DNA from: Conexibacter sp. CPCC 206217
Lineage (GTDB): Bacteria; Actinomycetota; Thermoleophilia; Solirubrobacterales; Solirubrobacteraceae
NCBI RefSeq assembly: GCF_030646165.1
Contig: NZ_JAUTDO010000004.1
Span: 310,001 to 374,000 of the forward strand
Reading direction: 5' to 3'
Length of the DNA stretch: 64,000 nt
Part shown: positions 51,883 to 59,571 of the stretch, piece by piece
How positions within the stretch are numbered: position 1 is the first letter of the stretch
Layout: each line of letters opens with the position of its first letter
Made by a program: the position numbers and the translations under genes
The notes under the pieces: model-generated
What the model saw: only the letters and a program-made list of their open reading frames with translations
Told to the model about the DNA's origin: nothing
Databases searched by the model: none

Positions 51883-53163
51883 CTATGCCTCCAGGATCGC
51901 CACGACGCCGATGCCACCGGCCGCGCAGACGCTGATCAGGCCGCGACCGCTGCCGCGCTCGTGCAGGGCCTTCGCGAGGCCGGCGACGATGCGGCCGCCG
52001 GTGGCGGCGAAGGGATGGCCGGCCGCGAGCGAGCCGCCGTTGACGTTGAGCTTGTCGCGGTCGATTGAGCCGAGCGGCCCATCGAGCCCGAGCCGCTGCG
52101 TGCAGAAGGCCGGGTCCTCCCACGCCTTCAGCGTCGACAGCACCTGCGAGGCGAAGGCCTCGTGGATCTCGTAGTAGTCGAAGTCCTGCAGCGTCAGGCC
52201 GTTGCGCTGCAGCAGCCGCGGCACCGCGTAGGCGGGCGCCATCAGCAGGCCCTCGCGGCCGTTGACGTAGTCGACCGCGGCGGTCTCGGCGTCGACGAAG
52301 CGGGCCAGCACCGGCAGTCTGCGCTCGGCCGCCCACTGCTCGCTGCCGAGCAGGACCACGGATGCGCCGTCGGACAGGGGCGTCGAGTTGCCCGCCGTCA
52401 TCGTGCCGTCCTTGCCGCCGAAGACGGGCTTCAGCTTCGCGAGCTTCTCGACGCTCGTGTCCGGACGCAGGTTCTGGTCGCGCTCGAGCCCGAGGTAGGG
52501 GCTGACGAGGTCGTCCTCGAAGCCGCGCTCGTAGGCGGCGGCGAGGTTGTGGTGGCTGCGCTCGGTCAGCTCGTCCTGCGCCTCGCGCGTGATCCCCCAC
52601 TCGGCCGCGGTGCGGGCCTGGTGCTCGCCCATCGAGAGGCCGGTGCGCGGCTCCTCGTTGCGCGGCGGGGCCGGCGCGAGCTGGCCGGGCCGCAGCCGCA
52701 GGAACGGCTTCAGCTTGTCCTGCGTCGAGCGGCCGCGGTTGGCGTCGAGCAGGATCTGGCGCAGGTCCTCGTTGACGGCGATCGGCGCGTCGGAGGTCGT
52801 GTCGACGCCGCCCGCGATGCCGGCGTCGATCTGCCCGAGCGCGATCTTCGCAGCGACGAGGTTGATCGCCTGCAGGCCGGTGCCGCACGCCTGCTGGACG
52901 TCGTACGCGGGCGTCTCGGCGGAGAGGCGGCTGCCGAGGACCGACTCGCGCGTCAGGTTGAAGTCGCGGCTGTGCTTCAGCACCGCACCGGCGACGACTT
53001 CGCCGAGCCGCTCGCCCTCGAGGCCGAAGCGGGTCACGAGACCGTCGAGCGCGGTCGTGAACATGTCCTGGTTGGAGGCCTTCGCGTAGTTGCTGTTGGA
53101 GCGCGCGAAGGGGATGCGGTTGCCGCCGATCACGGCGACGCGACGGGGGGGACCGGCGGTCAT
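51883..53163 (-). CDS. Acetyl-CoA acetyltransferase/thiolase (FadA2-like)
   Basis: This 426-aa thiolase has the acyl-accepting Cys in QQACGTGLQAIN (about 91), the NVNGGSLAAGHPFAATGGR loop with catalytic His, EIHEAFASQ, and the terminal Cys in ISVCAAGGIGVV. A long loop (residues ~140-200) is typical of FadA2-like enzymes. AAGGAG precedes ATG 53163, which overlaps the TetR stop (ATGA). It is first of the enzymatic genes in the lipid operon. Confidence 0.9.
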   Translation of the reverse strand: MTAGPPRRVAVIGGNRIPFARSNSNYAKASNQDMFTTALDGLVTRFGLEGERLGEVVAGAVLKHSRDFNLTRESVLGSRLSAETPAYDVQQACGTGLQAINLVAAKIALGQIDAGIAGGVDTTSDAPIAVNEDLRQILLDANRGRSTQDKLKPFLRLRPGQLAPAPPRNEEPRTGLSMGEHQARTAAEWGITREAQDELTERSHHNLAAAYERGFEDDLVSPYLGLERDQNLRPDTSVEKLAKLKPVFGGKDGTMTAGNSTPLSDGASVVLLGSEQWAAERRLPVLARFVDAETAAVDYVNGREGLLMAPAYAVPRLLQRNGLTLQDFDYYEIHEAFASQVLSTLKAWEDPAFCTQRLGLDGPLGSIDRDKLNVNGGSLAAGHPFAATGGRIVAGLAKALHERGSGRGLISVCAAGGIGVVAILEA

Positions 53164-53849
53164 GATGCTCCTTGGTGTCTGTTCGGGGGTGCGTCTGAAG
53201 CGGTGGGGTGGCCGCTCAGCGCGGCGCGCGCCTGCAGGCCCGGCTCGACGGTCGCGACGAGCAGCTCGGCGGCGTCGCGCGGCGGCATCGCGCCGGTTCG
53301 CAGCCACCAGCGCGCGAGACCTTCCGCCGCGCCCAGCAGCGCGTTGGAGAGCGCCTCGACCTCGGTCGCCGCTCGCTCGCGGTTGGGCGCGGGGATCAGC
53401 GCCAGCTGCGTCTGCGCGACGAGCGCGACGAGCCGCGCGCGGTAGTCGGCGACGGAGCGGCCCAGCTCGCCGCCGGCCGGGAGCGTCTCGTCGAACAGCA
53501 CGCGCCAGGCGTCGCGGTCGCCGTCGACGAAGGCGAAGAACGCCTTGAGGCCGTCGCGCAGCGCCTCGGCCGGGCCGGAGGCGCTGGCGACGGCCGCGCC
53601 GACGGCCGCCAGCATCGCCTCGCCGGCCCGCTCCATGCAGGCGCGATAGAGCCGCTCCTTGTTGCCGAAGTAGGCATACAGCAGGGGCTTGGTGACGCCC
53701 GCCTGCGCGGCGACCTCGTCCATCGTGACGGCGCCGTAGCCGCGCTCGGCGAAGCAGCCGTGCGCGATGTCGAGGAGCTGCAGCTCGCGCTCGGCGCGCG
53801 GCAGTCGGGAGCGGGTCTGCGCTGTGGTCGACTGGACCATGGCGTTCAT
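53160..53849 (-). CDS. TetR-family regulator, first gene of the lipid operon
   Basis: This 229-aa protein has an HTH (about 20-66, DEVAAQAGVTKPLLYAYFGNKE) and a helical ligand domain. It overlaps the thiolase gene by 4 nt and heads a six-gene operon, so it must control its own message; acyl-CoA is a plausible ligand. There is no ribosome site: ATG 53849 or GTG 53858 lies directly after an AT-rich palindrome, which suggests a leaderless transcript. Confidence 0.83.
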   Translation of the reverse strand: MNAMVQSTTAQTRSRLPRAERELQLLDIAHGCFAERGYGAVTMDEVAAQAGVTKPLLYAYFGNKERLYRACMERAGEAMLAAVGAAVASASGPAEALRDGLKAFFAFVDGDRDAWRVLFDETLPAGGELGRSVADYRARLVALVAQTQLALIPAPNRERAATEVEALSNALLGAAEGLARWWLRTGAMPPRDAAELLVATVEPGLQARAALSGHPTASDAPPNRHQGAS

Positions 53850-53859
53850 ATTACCCACG

Positions 53860-53871
53860 TATAAATTTATA
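53860..53871 (-). promoter_or_regulatory. AT-rich palindrome TATAAATTTATA at the lipid-operon start
   Basis: A perfect 12-bp palindrome, conspicuous in this GC-rich DNA, ends 10 bp before the TetR ATG. It contains -10-like hexamers on both strands and could be both promoter and operator. The 250-bp region beyond it, to 54127, holds no gene that I can see. Confidence 0.5.
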
Positions 53872-54127
53872 TGCCAGTAGGAGATGTCGAGCGGGTGCGA
53901 TTTCGCTCTGCGAAATGACTACGACATCGCGTAGTACTTGCCGCGAGGCAAGCTGAAACCACGATCGGTCAGGTTTCTGACCGACGCGTCGAAAGACTTG
54001 CCGGCGGGCCTCTGACACCGGTTGCAGGTCGGCCAACTGGACAGTGCCCGCCGGCTGTGCGCGCGGTTGACTGCCGCCCGAGGACTGACGCTTCCGTCCC
54101 TGCATCCCTCGAGAAGGAGAACTCTTC

Positions 54128-55477
54128 GTGGTCGGCAACCGACGAACCACAGACGTCCGCCTGCTGCTCGCGGCGCTCGTCGCCGCACTCGCGCTGATGG
54201 CGCTGTTCGCAGCCGGCGTTGCGACGCCAGCCGGCGCAACCGGCAAGAAGAAGGCGCATGACGCGCACGACGGTCGCGGCGGCTGGGATCGGCCGGGGCG
54301 CGGCGGGCGCGACGAAGGGCGCGGCCACGACGGCGGGCGCGGCCACGACGGCCACGGGCACCACGGCGGTCACGGCCATGGCGATGGCGGCGGCCACGGC
54401 GGCAGCAGAAGACCCGACGAGATCGCCTATGTGCCGTCGACGCCCGAGAACACGGTGCTCGGCGGCTTCCCGATCGGCAACGCGCCGGTCGAGACCGTCA
54501 GATCGGGACAGATCGTCAAGATCGACACGCTGACGCAGCAGGGCGCTACGAGCGCGACGACCGATCCGGTCACCTACTACGCCAGATTCGGCGTGCCCGC
54601 CAGCGGCGTGCTGCCGGACATGATCGCGTTCCAGAGAAGCCTCGCCGACCGCCCGCGCTACGGCGGCCACATCCTCACCGGCCCGGTCTACGTCGACGGG
54701 GCCGAGCCGGGCGACACGCTCGAGGTGCAGATACTCGACCTCAAGACGCGCGTGCCGTACGGCGTCAACAGCACCTCGCCGACGAGCGGCGTCTTCAGCA
54801 CGACGTATCCCGGTTTCCGGACCGGCGACCTGCCGCTCAACATCCTCCCCGAGGAGGGGGCGAACTTCTACAGAACCGGGATGTTCGGCAACAAGGAGGT
54901 CGCGTTCTTCAACGACGACATCCAGATCCCGCTGCAGAAGTTCATGGGCACGATGGCGGTCGCCTCGCCCGAGGGCGTCTTCGTCGGCAACACGCCCGAC
55001 GCGCCGCCGCCCGCGCTCGGCGTGCAGCCCTCGACACCGCCCGGCCCCTACGGCGGCAACCTCGACACGCGCGACCTGACGATCGGTTCGTCGCTGTTCC
55101 TGCCGGTGTTCCAGTCCGGCGCCCGCTTCTACACGGGCGACCCGCACAGCCTCCAGGGCAACGGCGAGGTCAGCGGCACGGCGATCGAGCAGTCGCTGCA
55201 GGGCACGTTCCGCTTCATCGTGCACAAGGGCGAGGCGATCACCGGGCCGGCCGCGGAGGACAGAGACAACTACATCGTGATGGGGATCGACCACGATCTC
55301 GACCGCGCGATGAAGCTCGCCACGGCCAACATGGTCAGATTCCTGGTGATGGAGAAGGGCTTCACCGAGGCGAAGGCGCTCTCGTTCGCCAGCCTCGCGG
55401 GCGACTTCCAGGTCGCCGAGGTCGTCGACCGCACCCAGGTCGTCGTCGGCAAGGTCCCGAAGTACCTGTTCGACTGA
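54128..55477 (+). CDS. Exported acetamidase/formamidase-family protein with His-rich linker
   Basis: This 449-aa protein starts at GTG with AAGGAGAA upstream. A signal peptide (1-38) is followed by a Gly/His/Asp linker (about 43-93; about ten His, e.g. GHDGHGHHGGHGHG), a likely metal-binding stretch. The enzyme domain (98-449) has family landmarks: PVYVDGAEPGDTLEVQILDL, an NDDIQIPLQKFMGTMAVA segment and DTRDLTIGSSLFLPVF. Most relatives are cytoplasmic, so export is unusual. It releases ammonia from short amides; an ammonium transporter lies 2.7 kb away. Confidence 0.85.
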   Translation: MVGNRRTTDVRLLLAALVAALALMALFAAGVATPAGATGKKKAHDAHDGRGGWDRPGRGGRDEGRGHDGGRGHDGHGHHGGHGHGDGGGHGGSRRPDEIAYVPSTPENTVLGGFPIGNAPVETVRSGQIVKIDTLTQQGATSATTDPVTYYARFGVPASGVLPDMIAFQRSLADRPRYGGHILTGPVYVDGAEPGDTLEVQILDLKTRVPYGVNSTSPTSGVFSTTYPGFRTGDLPLNILPEEGANFYRTGMFGNKEVAFFNDDIQIPLQKFMGTMAVASPEGVFVGNTPDAPPPALGVQPSTPPGPYGGNLDTRDLTIGSSLFLPVFQSGARFYTGDPHSLQGNGEVSGTAIEQSLQGTFRFIVHKGEAITGPAAEDRDNYIVMGIDHDLDRAMKLATANMVRFLVMEKGFTEAKALSFASLAGDFQVAEVVDRTQVVVGKVPKYLFD

Positions 55478-55483
55478 CGCTCA

Positions 55484-55523
55484 CTCGTGCAGCTGCTGCC
55501 CGCACGGGCAGCAGCTGCACGAG
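55484..55523 (+). terminator. 18-bp perfect hairpin after the formamidase gene
   Basis: Arms 55484-55501 and 55506-55523 are exact complements around GCAC, beginning 7 bp after the stop. No T-tract, but the stem is very stable. Confidence 0.7.
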
Positions 55524-55575
55524 CAGCGACCACGTTGCGGCGGTGTGCGGGGCGCGCCGCGCTAGCGTTGCGGCC

Positions 55576-55959
55576 ATGCACCTCGCGCGCTACGACGAGC
55601 TGGAGCCGTACGTCACCGCCGACGGCTCGACGATCCGCGAGTGGGCGGGGCCGGGGTACTCGCCGGCGAGAAATCAGAGCCTTGCGGAGGCGACGCTGCC
55701 GCCCGGCGGCGCGACGATCGCCCACTACCACCCGCAGGCCGAGGAGCTGTACCTGTTCAGATCGGGCCACGGCCGCCTGCGCATCGGCGACGACGAGCGC
55801 GACGTCCAGCCGGGCGACTGCGCCGTGATCCCGCCCGGCGTCGTTCACAAGCTGTGGAACACCGGCACCGCCGACCTCGTGCTCGTCTGCGCCTGCTCCC
55901 CCGCGTACTCCCACGAGGACACGATCCTCGTCGAGCCCGAGCAGCCGCCGGCGGACTGA
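55576..55959 (+). CDS. Cupin-domain protein
   Basis: This 127-aa single cupin has motif 1 HYHPQAEELYLFRSGHGRLR (two His and a Glu as metal ligands) and motif 2 PGDCAVIPPGVVHKLWNTG with the third His. Upstream codons in frame are intergenic, so ATG 55576 is used. Small cupins are sugar isomerases, dioxygenases or sensors; nothing here decides. Convergent with the asparaginase gene, 3 bp between stops. Confidence 0.82.
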   Translation: MHLARYDELEPYVTADGSTIREWAGPGYSPARNQSLAEATLPPGGATIAHYHPQAEELYLFRSGHGRLRIGDDERDVQPGDCAVIPPGVVHKLWNTGTADLVLVCACSPAYSHEDTILVEPEQPPAD

Positions 55960-55962
55960 CCG

Positions 55963-56943
55963 TCAGCCGTCGTCCTGCCGGAAGGCCCAGCGGACCTCCT
56001 CGACGGACAGTCCTGAGGCGACGCAGGCGAGCAGCTTCATGCGGGCCGCCTGGGGGGAGAGGAAACCGACGGGGATGATTCCCGTGTCGCGCAGGTCCTG
56101 CTCGGAGCCGGCGTAGCCGTAGGTGCCCTGCAGCACGACGCCGCGCTCGGGGCGGCAGTAGGCGACGATCGGGATCCGCTCGGCGGCCTCGGCCCACAGC
56201 TCCAGCAGCGGAGGCGCGAGGTGGCCGGCGCCGAGCGTGCCGATCACGACGCCGTCGGGCTCGGTCGCCAGCGCGGCGCGCGCGAGCGTGCCGTCGTCGC
56301 CGGCGCCGGTCGGGACGACGTGGACGCGCTTGTCGAGCGCCGGCGGGTCCAGCGGCGGGTTGCGCGGGAGTCTCGACCAGATCGTCGCGTGGCCCTCGGT
56401 GACGCGGCCGAGCGGGCCGGTCTGCGGCGAGGAGAAGGCGACGAGCGACGTCGTGTCGGTCTTGCGCGCGCAGCGGGCGTGGTGGATCTCGCCGCCGAAG
56501 ACGACGAGCACGCCCATCCCGGACGCTTCCTCGCTGGTCGCGACGGAGACCGCGTCGAGCAGGTTGGCGGGGCCGTCGGCGCCCGCGGCCGTCGCAGGGC
56601 GGATCGCACCGGTGAAGACGATCGGCGCCTCCGCGTCGTGGACGACGTCGCACAGCATCGCCGTCTCCTCCAGCGAATCGGTGCCGTGCGTGACGACGAC
56701 GCCGATCCCGCGCCGCGCGGCGTCGCGCGCCTGGCGGCAGACCTCGAGCTGGTCGGCGAGCGTCAGGTGCGCGCTCGGCTTGTTGACGACGTCGATCGCG
56801 TCGATGCCGTCGCCCCCCAGCTCCGGGATCATCGCGACGAGCGCGGCGGCGGCCAGCTGCGGCGTGGCGGAGTCGCCGCCCATCGCGATCGTGCCGCCGG
56901 CACCGATGATGCGCACGCGACGCGCTGCTCTGGGGCGATCCAT
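55963..56943 (-). CDS. ansA: L-asparaginase (type I/II fold)
   Basis: This 326-aa protein has the N-terminal nucleophile loop GAGGTIAM (Thr18) and the second catalytic block VVTHGTDSLEETA, with FTGAIRPA and ANLLDAV as usual. The C-terminal domain is complete. It has no signal peptide, so it is probably cytoplasmic. It hydrolyses asparagine to aspartate and ammonia. ATG 56943 is preferred over upstream in-frame starts, which add an atypical Arg/Ala tail. Confidence 0.9.
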   Translation of the reverse strand: MDRPRAARRVRIIGAGGTIAMGGDSATPQLAAAALVAMIPELGGDGIDAIDVVNKPSAHLTLADQLEVCRQARDAARRGIGVVVTHGTDSLEETAMLCDVVHDAEAPIVFTGAIRPATAAGADGPANLLDAVSVATSEEASGMGVLVVFGGEIHHARCARKTDTTSLVAFSSPQTGPLGRVTEGHATIWSRLPRNPPLDPPALDKRVHVVPTGAGDDGTLARAALATEPDGVVIGTLGAGHLAPPLLELWAEAAERIPIVAYCRPERGVVLQGTYGYAGSEQDLRDTGIIPVGFLSPQAARMKLLACVASGLSVEEVRWAFRQDDG

Positions 56944-57114
56944 CCCGACAACCCTAGCGACCCGCGTTGCCGGCCCCACGGCTCGCGCGCGGGCCGCCTC
57001 GGCGGCGGCGCCCCGGCGCACGGCGGACTGGCACACCGCCTTCAAGGATCGTGCCCGCGAACCGATCACCGGAAGAGGCCCGTCATCCGCCCAGCGAAGT
57101 GAGAGAACTCCCCG

Positions 57115-58134
57115 GTGCCCGAGCGCGTCGTCCGTCTCGCCGGCGAAGTCAGCGGACTCGCCGGCTCAAAGCTGCGTGAGATCGAGCGTGTCGCCGACAC
57201 GACGAAGATCCTCGCCCTGAATGCCCTCGTGCAGGCCGCGCAGGCCGGCGACCACGGCCGCGGGTTCGCCGTCGTCGCGGAGGAGGTCGGCCGCGTCGCG
57301 ACGAGCGTGCGCGCCCTCTCCGCCGACCTGACCGAGCAGCTGGAGCCGCGCATCGGCGAGCTGAACGCGCTCGGCCGCGACCTCGTCGCGCAGGTGCGCG
57401 GGCAGCGGCTCGCCGACCTCGCCCGCAACGCCGTCGAGCTGATCGACCGCAACCTCTACGAGCGCAGCTGCGACGTGCGCTGGTGGGCGACCGACTCGGC
57501 CGTCGTCGATGCTTGCGACGCCCCGCACGAGCCGGCGCGGACGCGTCACGCGAGCGCGCGGCTGGCGACGATCCTCGCCAGCTACACCGTCTACCTCGAC
57601 CTCTGGATCGCCGACCGCGACGGGCGCGTGATCGCGCACGGGCGGCCCGACCGCTACGCCGGCGTGCTCGGCAGCAGCGTCGCCGACAGCAGCTGGTTCG
57701 CCGCAGCGCTCGCGACAAGCGACGGCGGCGCCTACGCCGTCGACGACATCGCGCGCAACCCGCTGCTGGGCGACGCCCCGGTCGCCACCTACGCGACCGC
57801 CGTCCGTACGGGCGGCGCGCACGACGGCGCGCCGATCGGCGCGCTGGGCGTGTTCTTCGACTGGGGCAGCCAGTCGCAGGCGATCGTCGAAGGCCTGCGA
57901 CTCGCCGACGAGGAGCGCGACCGCACGCGCGCGCTGCTGCTCGACGCGGACGGGCGCGTGATCGCCGCCTCCGATCGCACCGGGCTGCTGAGCGAGCGGA
58001 TCGAATTGCGCACCGAGGGCCGTGAGAGCGGCTTCTACAGCGCCGGCGACGACGTCGTCGGCTTCGCGCGCACGCCGGGCTACGAGACCTACGAGGGCCT
58101 CGGCTGGTACGGCGCGCTCGTGCGGCGCGGCTGA
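57115..58134 (+). CDS. Soluble chemoreceptor-like protein: short MCP signalling tip plus Cache-like sensor
   Basis: This 339-aa protein begins at GTG directly in the MCP signalling hairpin (about 5-70); DTTKILALNALVQAAQAGDH then GRGFAVVAEEVGRVA is the conserved receptor tip. After a helical linker comes a PAS/Cache-like sensor (about 140-335) with WIADRDGRVIAHGRPDRY and SSWFAAAL. There is no transmembrane segment and no HAMP. The order tip-then-sensor is the reverse of normal receptors. No che genes are nearby, so it may signal to a distant array or another kinase. Confidence 0.72.
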   Translation: MPERVVRLAGEVSGLAGSKLREIERVADTTKILALNALVQAAQAGDHGRGFAVVAEEVGRVATSVRALSADLTEQLEPRIGELNALGRDLVAQVRGQRLADLARNAVELIDRNLYERSCDVRWWATDSAVVDACDAPHEPARTRHASARLATILASYTVYLDLWIADRDGRVIAHGRPDRYAGVLGSSVADSSWFAAALATSDGGAYAVDDIARNPLLGDAPVATYATAVRTGGAHDGAPIGALGVFFDWGSQSQAIVEGLRLADEERDRTRALLLDADGRVIAASDRTGLLSERIELRTEGRESGFYSAGDDVVGFARTPGYETYEGLGWYGALVRRG

Positions 58135-58200
58135 GCGCGAGGCAAGGCAGCCGCGGCGGGGCGCGGGCGGGCGATGGGCGGGCGGGCGCCGAGCCGCCGC

Positions 58201-59571
58201 CTACCGCGGCGCGACCGGCTCGTCCGCGAGCGGCGCGTCGAGGCCGACCTCGCCGCCGACGATGAACTGCTCGGGGTAGCCGTACATGCCGTGCTCGACG
58301 ATGTCGAGCCCCTCCTCCTCTTCCGCCTCCGTCACGCGCAGCCCGAAGACGGCCTTGATCGCGGCGAAGGTGACGTAGGAGATCGAGAAGACGAGCGTGA
58401 AAGCGACGACCACGCCGAGCGCCTGCACCCCCAGCTGCTCGAACGAGCCGTTGTAGATCAGCCCCGCCTGGCCCGGCGCGCCGGGCGCGTCGGCGAGCCG
58501 CGGGGCGGCGAAGATGCCGCACGAGAGCGTGCCCCAGATGCCCGCGACGCCGTGCGCAGACAGCGCGCCGACCGGGTCGTCGAGCACGCGGTCGATCGCC
58601 AGCACGGAGATCACGACGATCACGCCCGCGATCAGGCCGATCAGCGGGGCCGCCCACAGCTCGACGAAGCCGCACGGCGCGGTGATCGCGACGAGTGCGC
58701 CGATCGCGCCGTTGCCAAGCATCCCGACGTCGAGCCGGCGCGTCAGCAGCGTCACCGTGATCGCCGCGCCGACGACGCCGGCGGCGGCGGCGATGTTGGT
58801 CGCGAGCGCGATCTCGGCGAAGCGTGCGCCCTCGGTGCTCAGCGTCGAGCCGGCGTTGAAGCCGAACCAGCCGAGCCACAGGATCAGCACGCCGATGCCG
58901 AACATCGGCATCGAGTGGCCGGGGATCGCGCGCGGTCTGCCGTCCGGGCCGTACTTGCCGCGCCGCGGGCCCAGCAGCAGCAGCGCCGCGAGGCCGCCCG
59001 TCGCACCGGTCAGGTGCACGACGGTCGAGCCGGCGAAGTCCTGCATGCCCGATCCGATCTGCCCGAGCAGGCCGCCGCCGAAGATCCAGTGCGCGACGAG
59101 CGGGTAGATCACGGCGGCGAAGACGACCGCGTAGATCGGATAGGCGATGAAGCGGATCCGTTCCAGCGTCGTGCCCCAGACGATCGCGAGCGAGACCGCG
59201 CAGAAGACCATCTGGAACAGCACGTAGCCGGTGTCGGCCGGCGTCACCGGGCCGGCTATCGGGCTGCCGGACGAGAGCGTCTGGCCGACGTGCAGAAAGA
59301 AGCCCGAGTCGCCGAGGAGCAGCCCGCCGCCGCCGAACGCGAGCGCGAAGCCGCATGCCCACCAGGCGAGCGAGGCGATCGAGAAGTTCAGCAGCACCTT
59401 CGCGACGACCGCACCGACGTTCTTGCCGCGCGAGAAGCCGATCTCGACGCACGCGAAGCCGGCCTGCATGAACATCACGAGCACCGCCGCGACGACGATC
59501 CAGAGCGCGTCGAGGTCGATCGTGACGCTGCCGAGCGAGCGGGTCGCGAAGGTCAGCGGCGGCGTCATCAT
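58201..59571 (-). CDS. amt: Ammonium transporter (Amt/MEP)
   Basis: This 456-aa membrane protein has 11 predicted helices and both pore histidines of the twin-His site: FAGSTVVHLTGATGG and SAHGVAGIWGTL. The gate region around GFACVEIGFSRGKN is standard. The cytosolic tail (about 405-456) is longer and more acidic than in AmtB (EAEEEEGLDIVEHGMYGYPEQ). Its ATG overlaps the stop of the GGDEF/EAL gene. No glnK/glnB is adjacent, which is unusual for amt. Confidence 0.92.
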   Translation of the reverse strand: MMTPPLTFATRSLGSVTIDLDALWIVVAAVLVMFMQAGFACVEIGFSRGKNVGAVVAKVLLNFSIASLAWWACGFALAFGGGGLLLGDSGFFLHVGQTLSSGSPIAGPVTPADTGYVLFQMVFCAVSLAIVWGTTLERIRFIAYPIYAVVFAAVIYPLVAHWIFGGGLLGQIGSGMQDFAGSTVVHLTGATGGLAALLLLGPRRGKYGPDGRPRAIPGHSMPMFGIGVLILWLGWFGFNAGSTLSTEGARFAEIALATNIAAAAGVVGAAITVTLLTRRLDVGMLGNGAIGALVAITAPCGFVELWAAPLIGLIAGVIVVISVLAIDRVLDDPVGALSAHGVAGIWGTLSCGIFAAPRLADAPGAPGQAGLIYNGSFEQLGVQALGVVVAFTLVFSISYVTFAAIKAVFGLRVTEAEEEEGLDIVEHGMYGYPEQFIVGGEVGLDAPLADEPVAPR

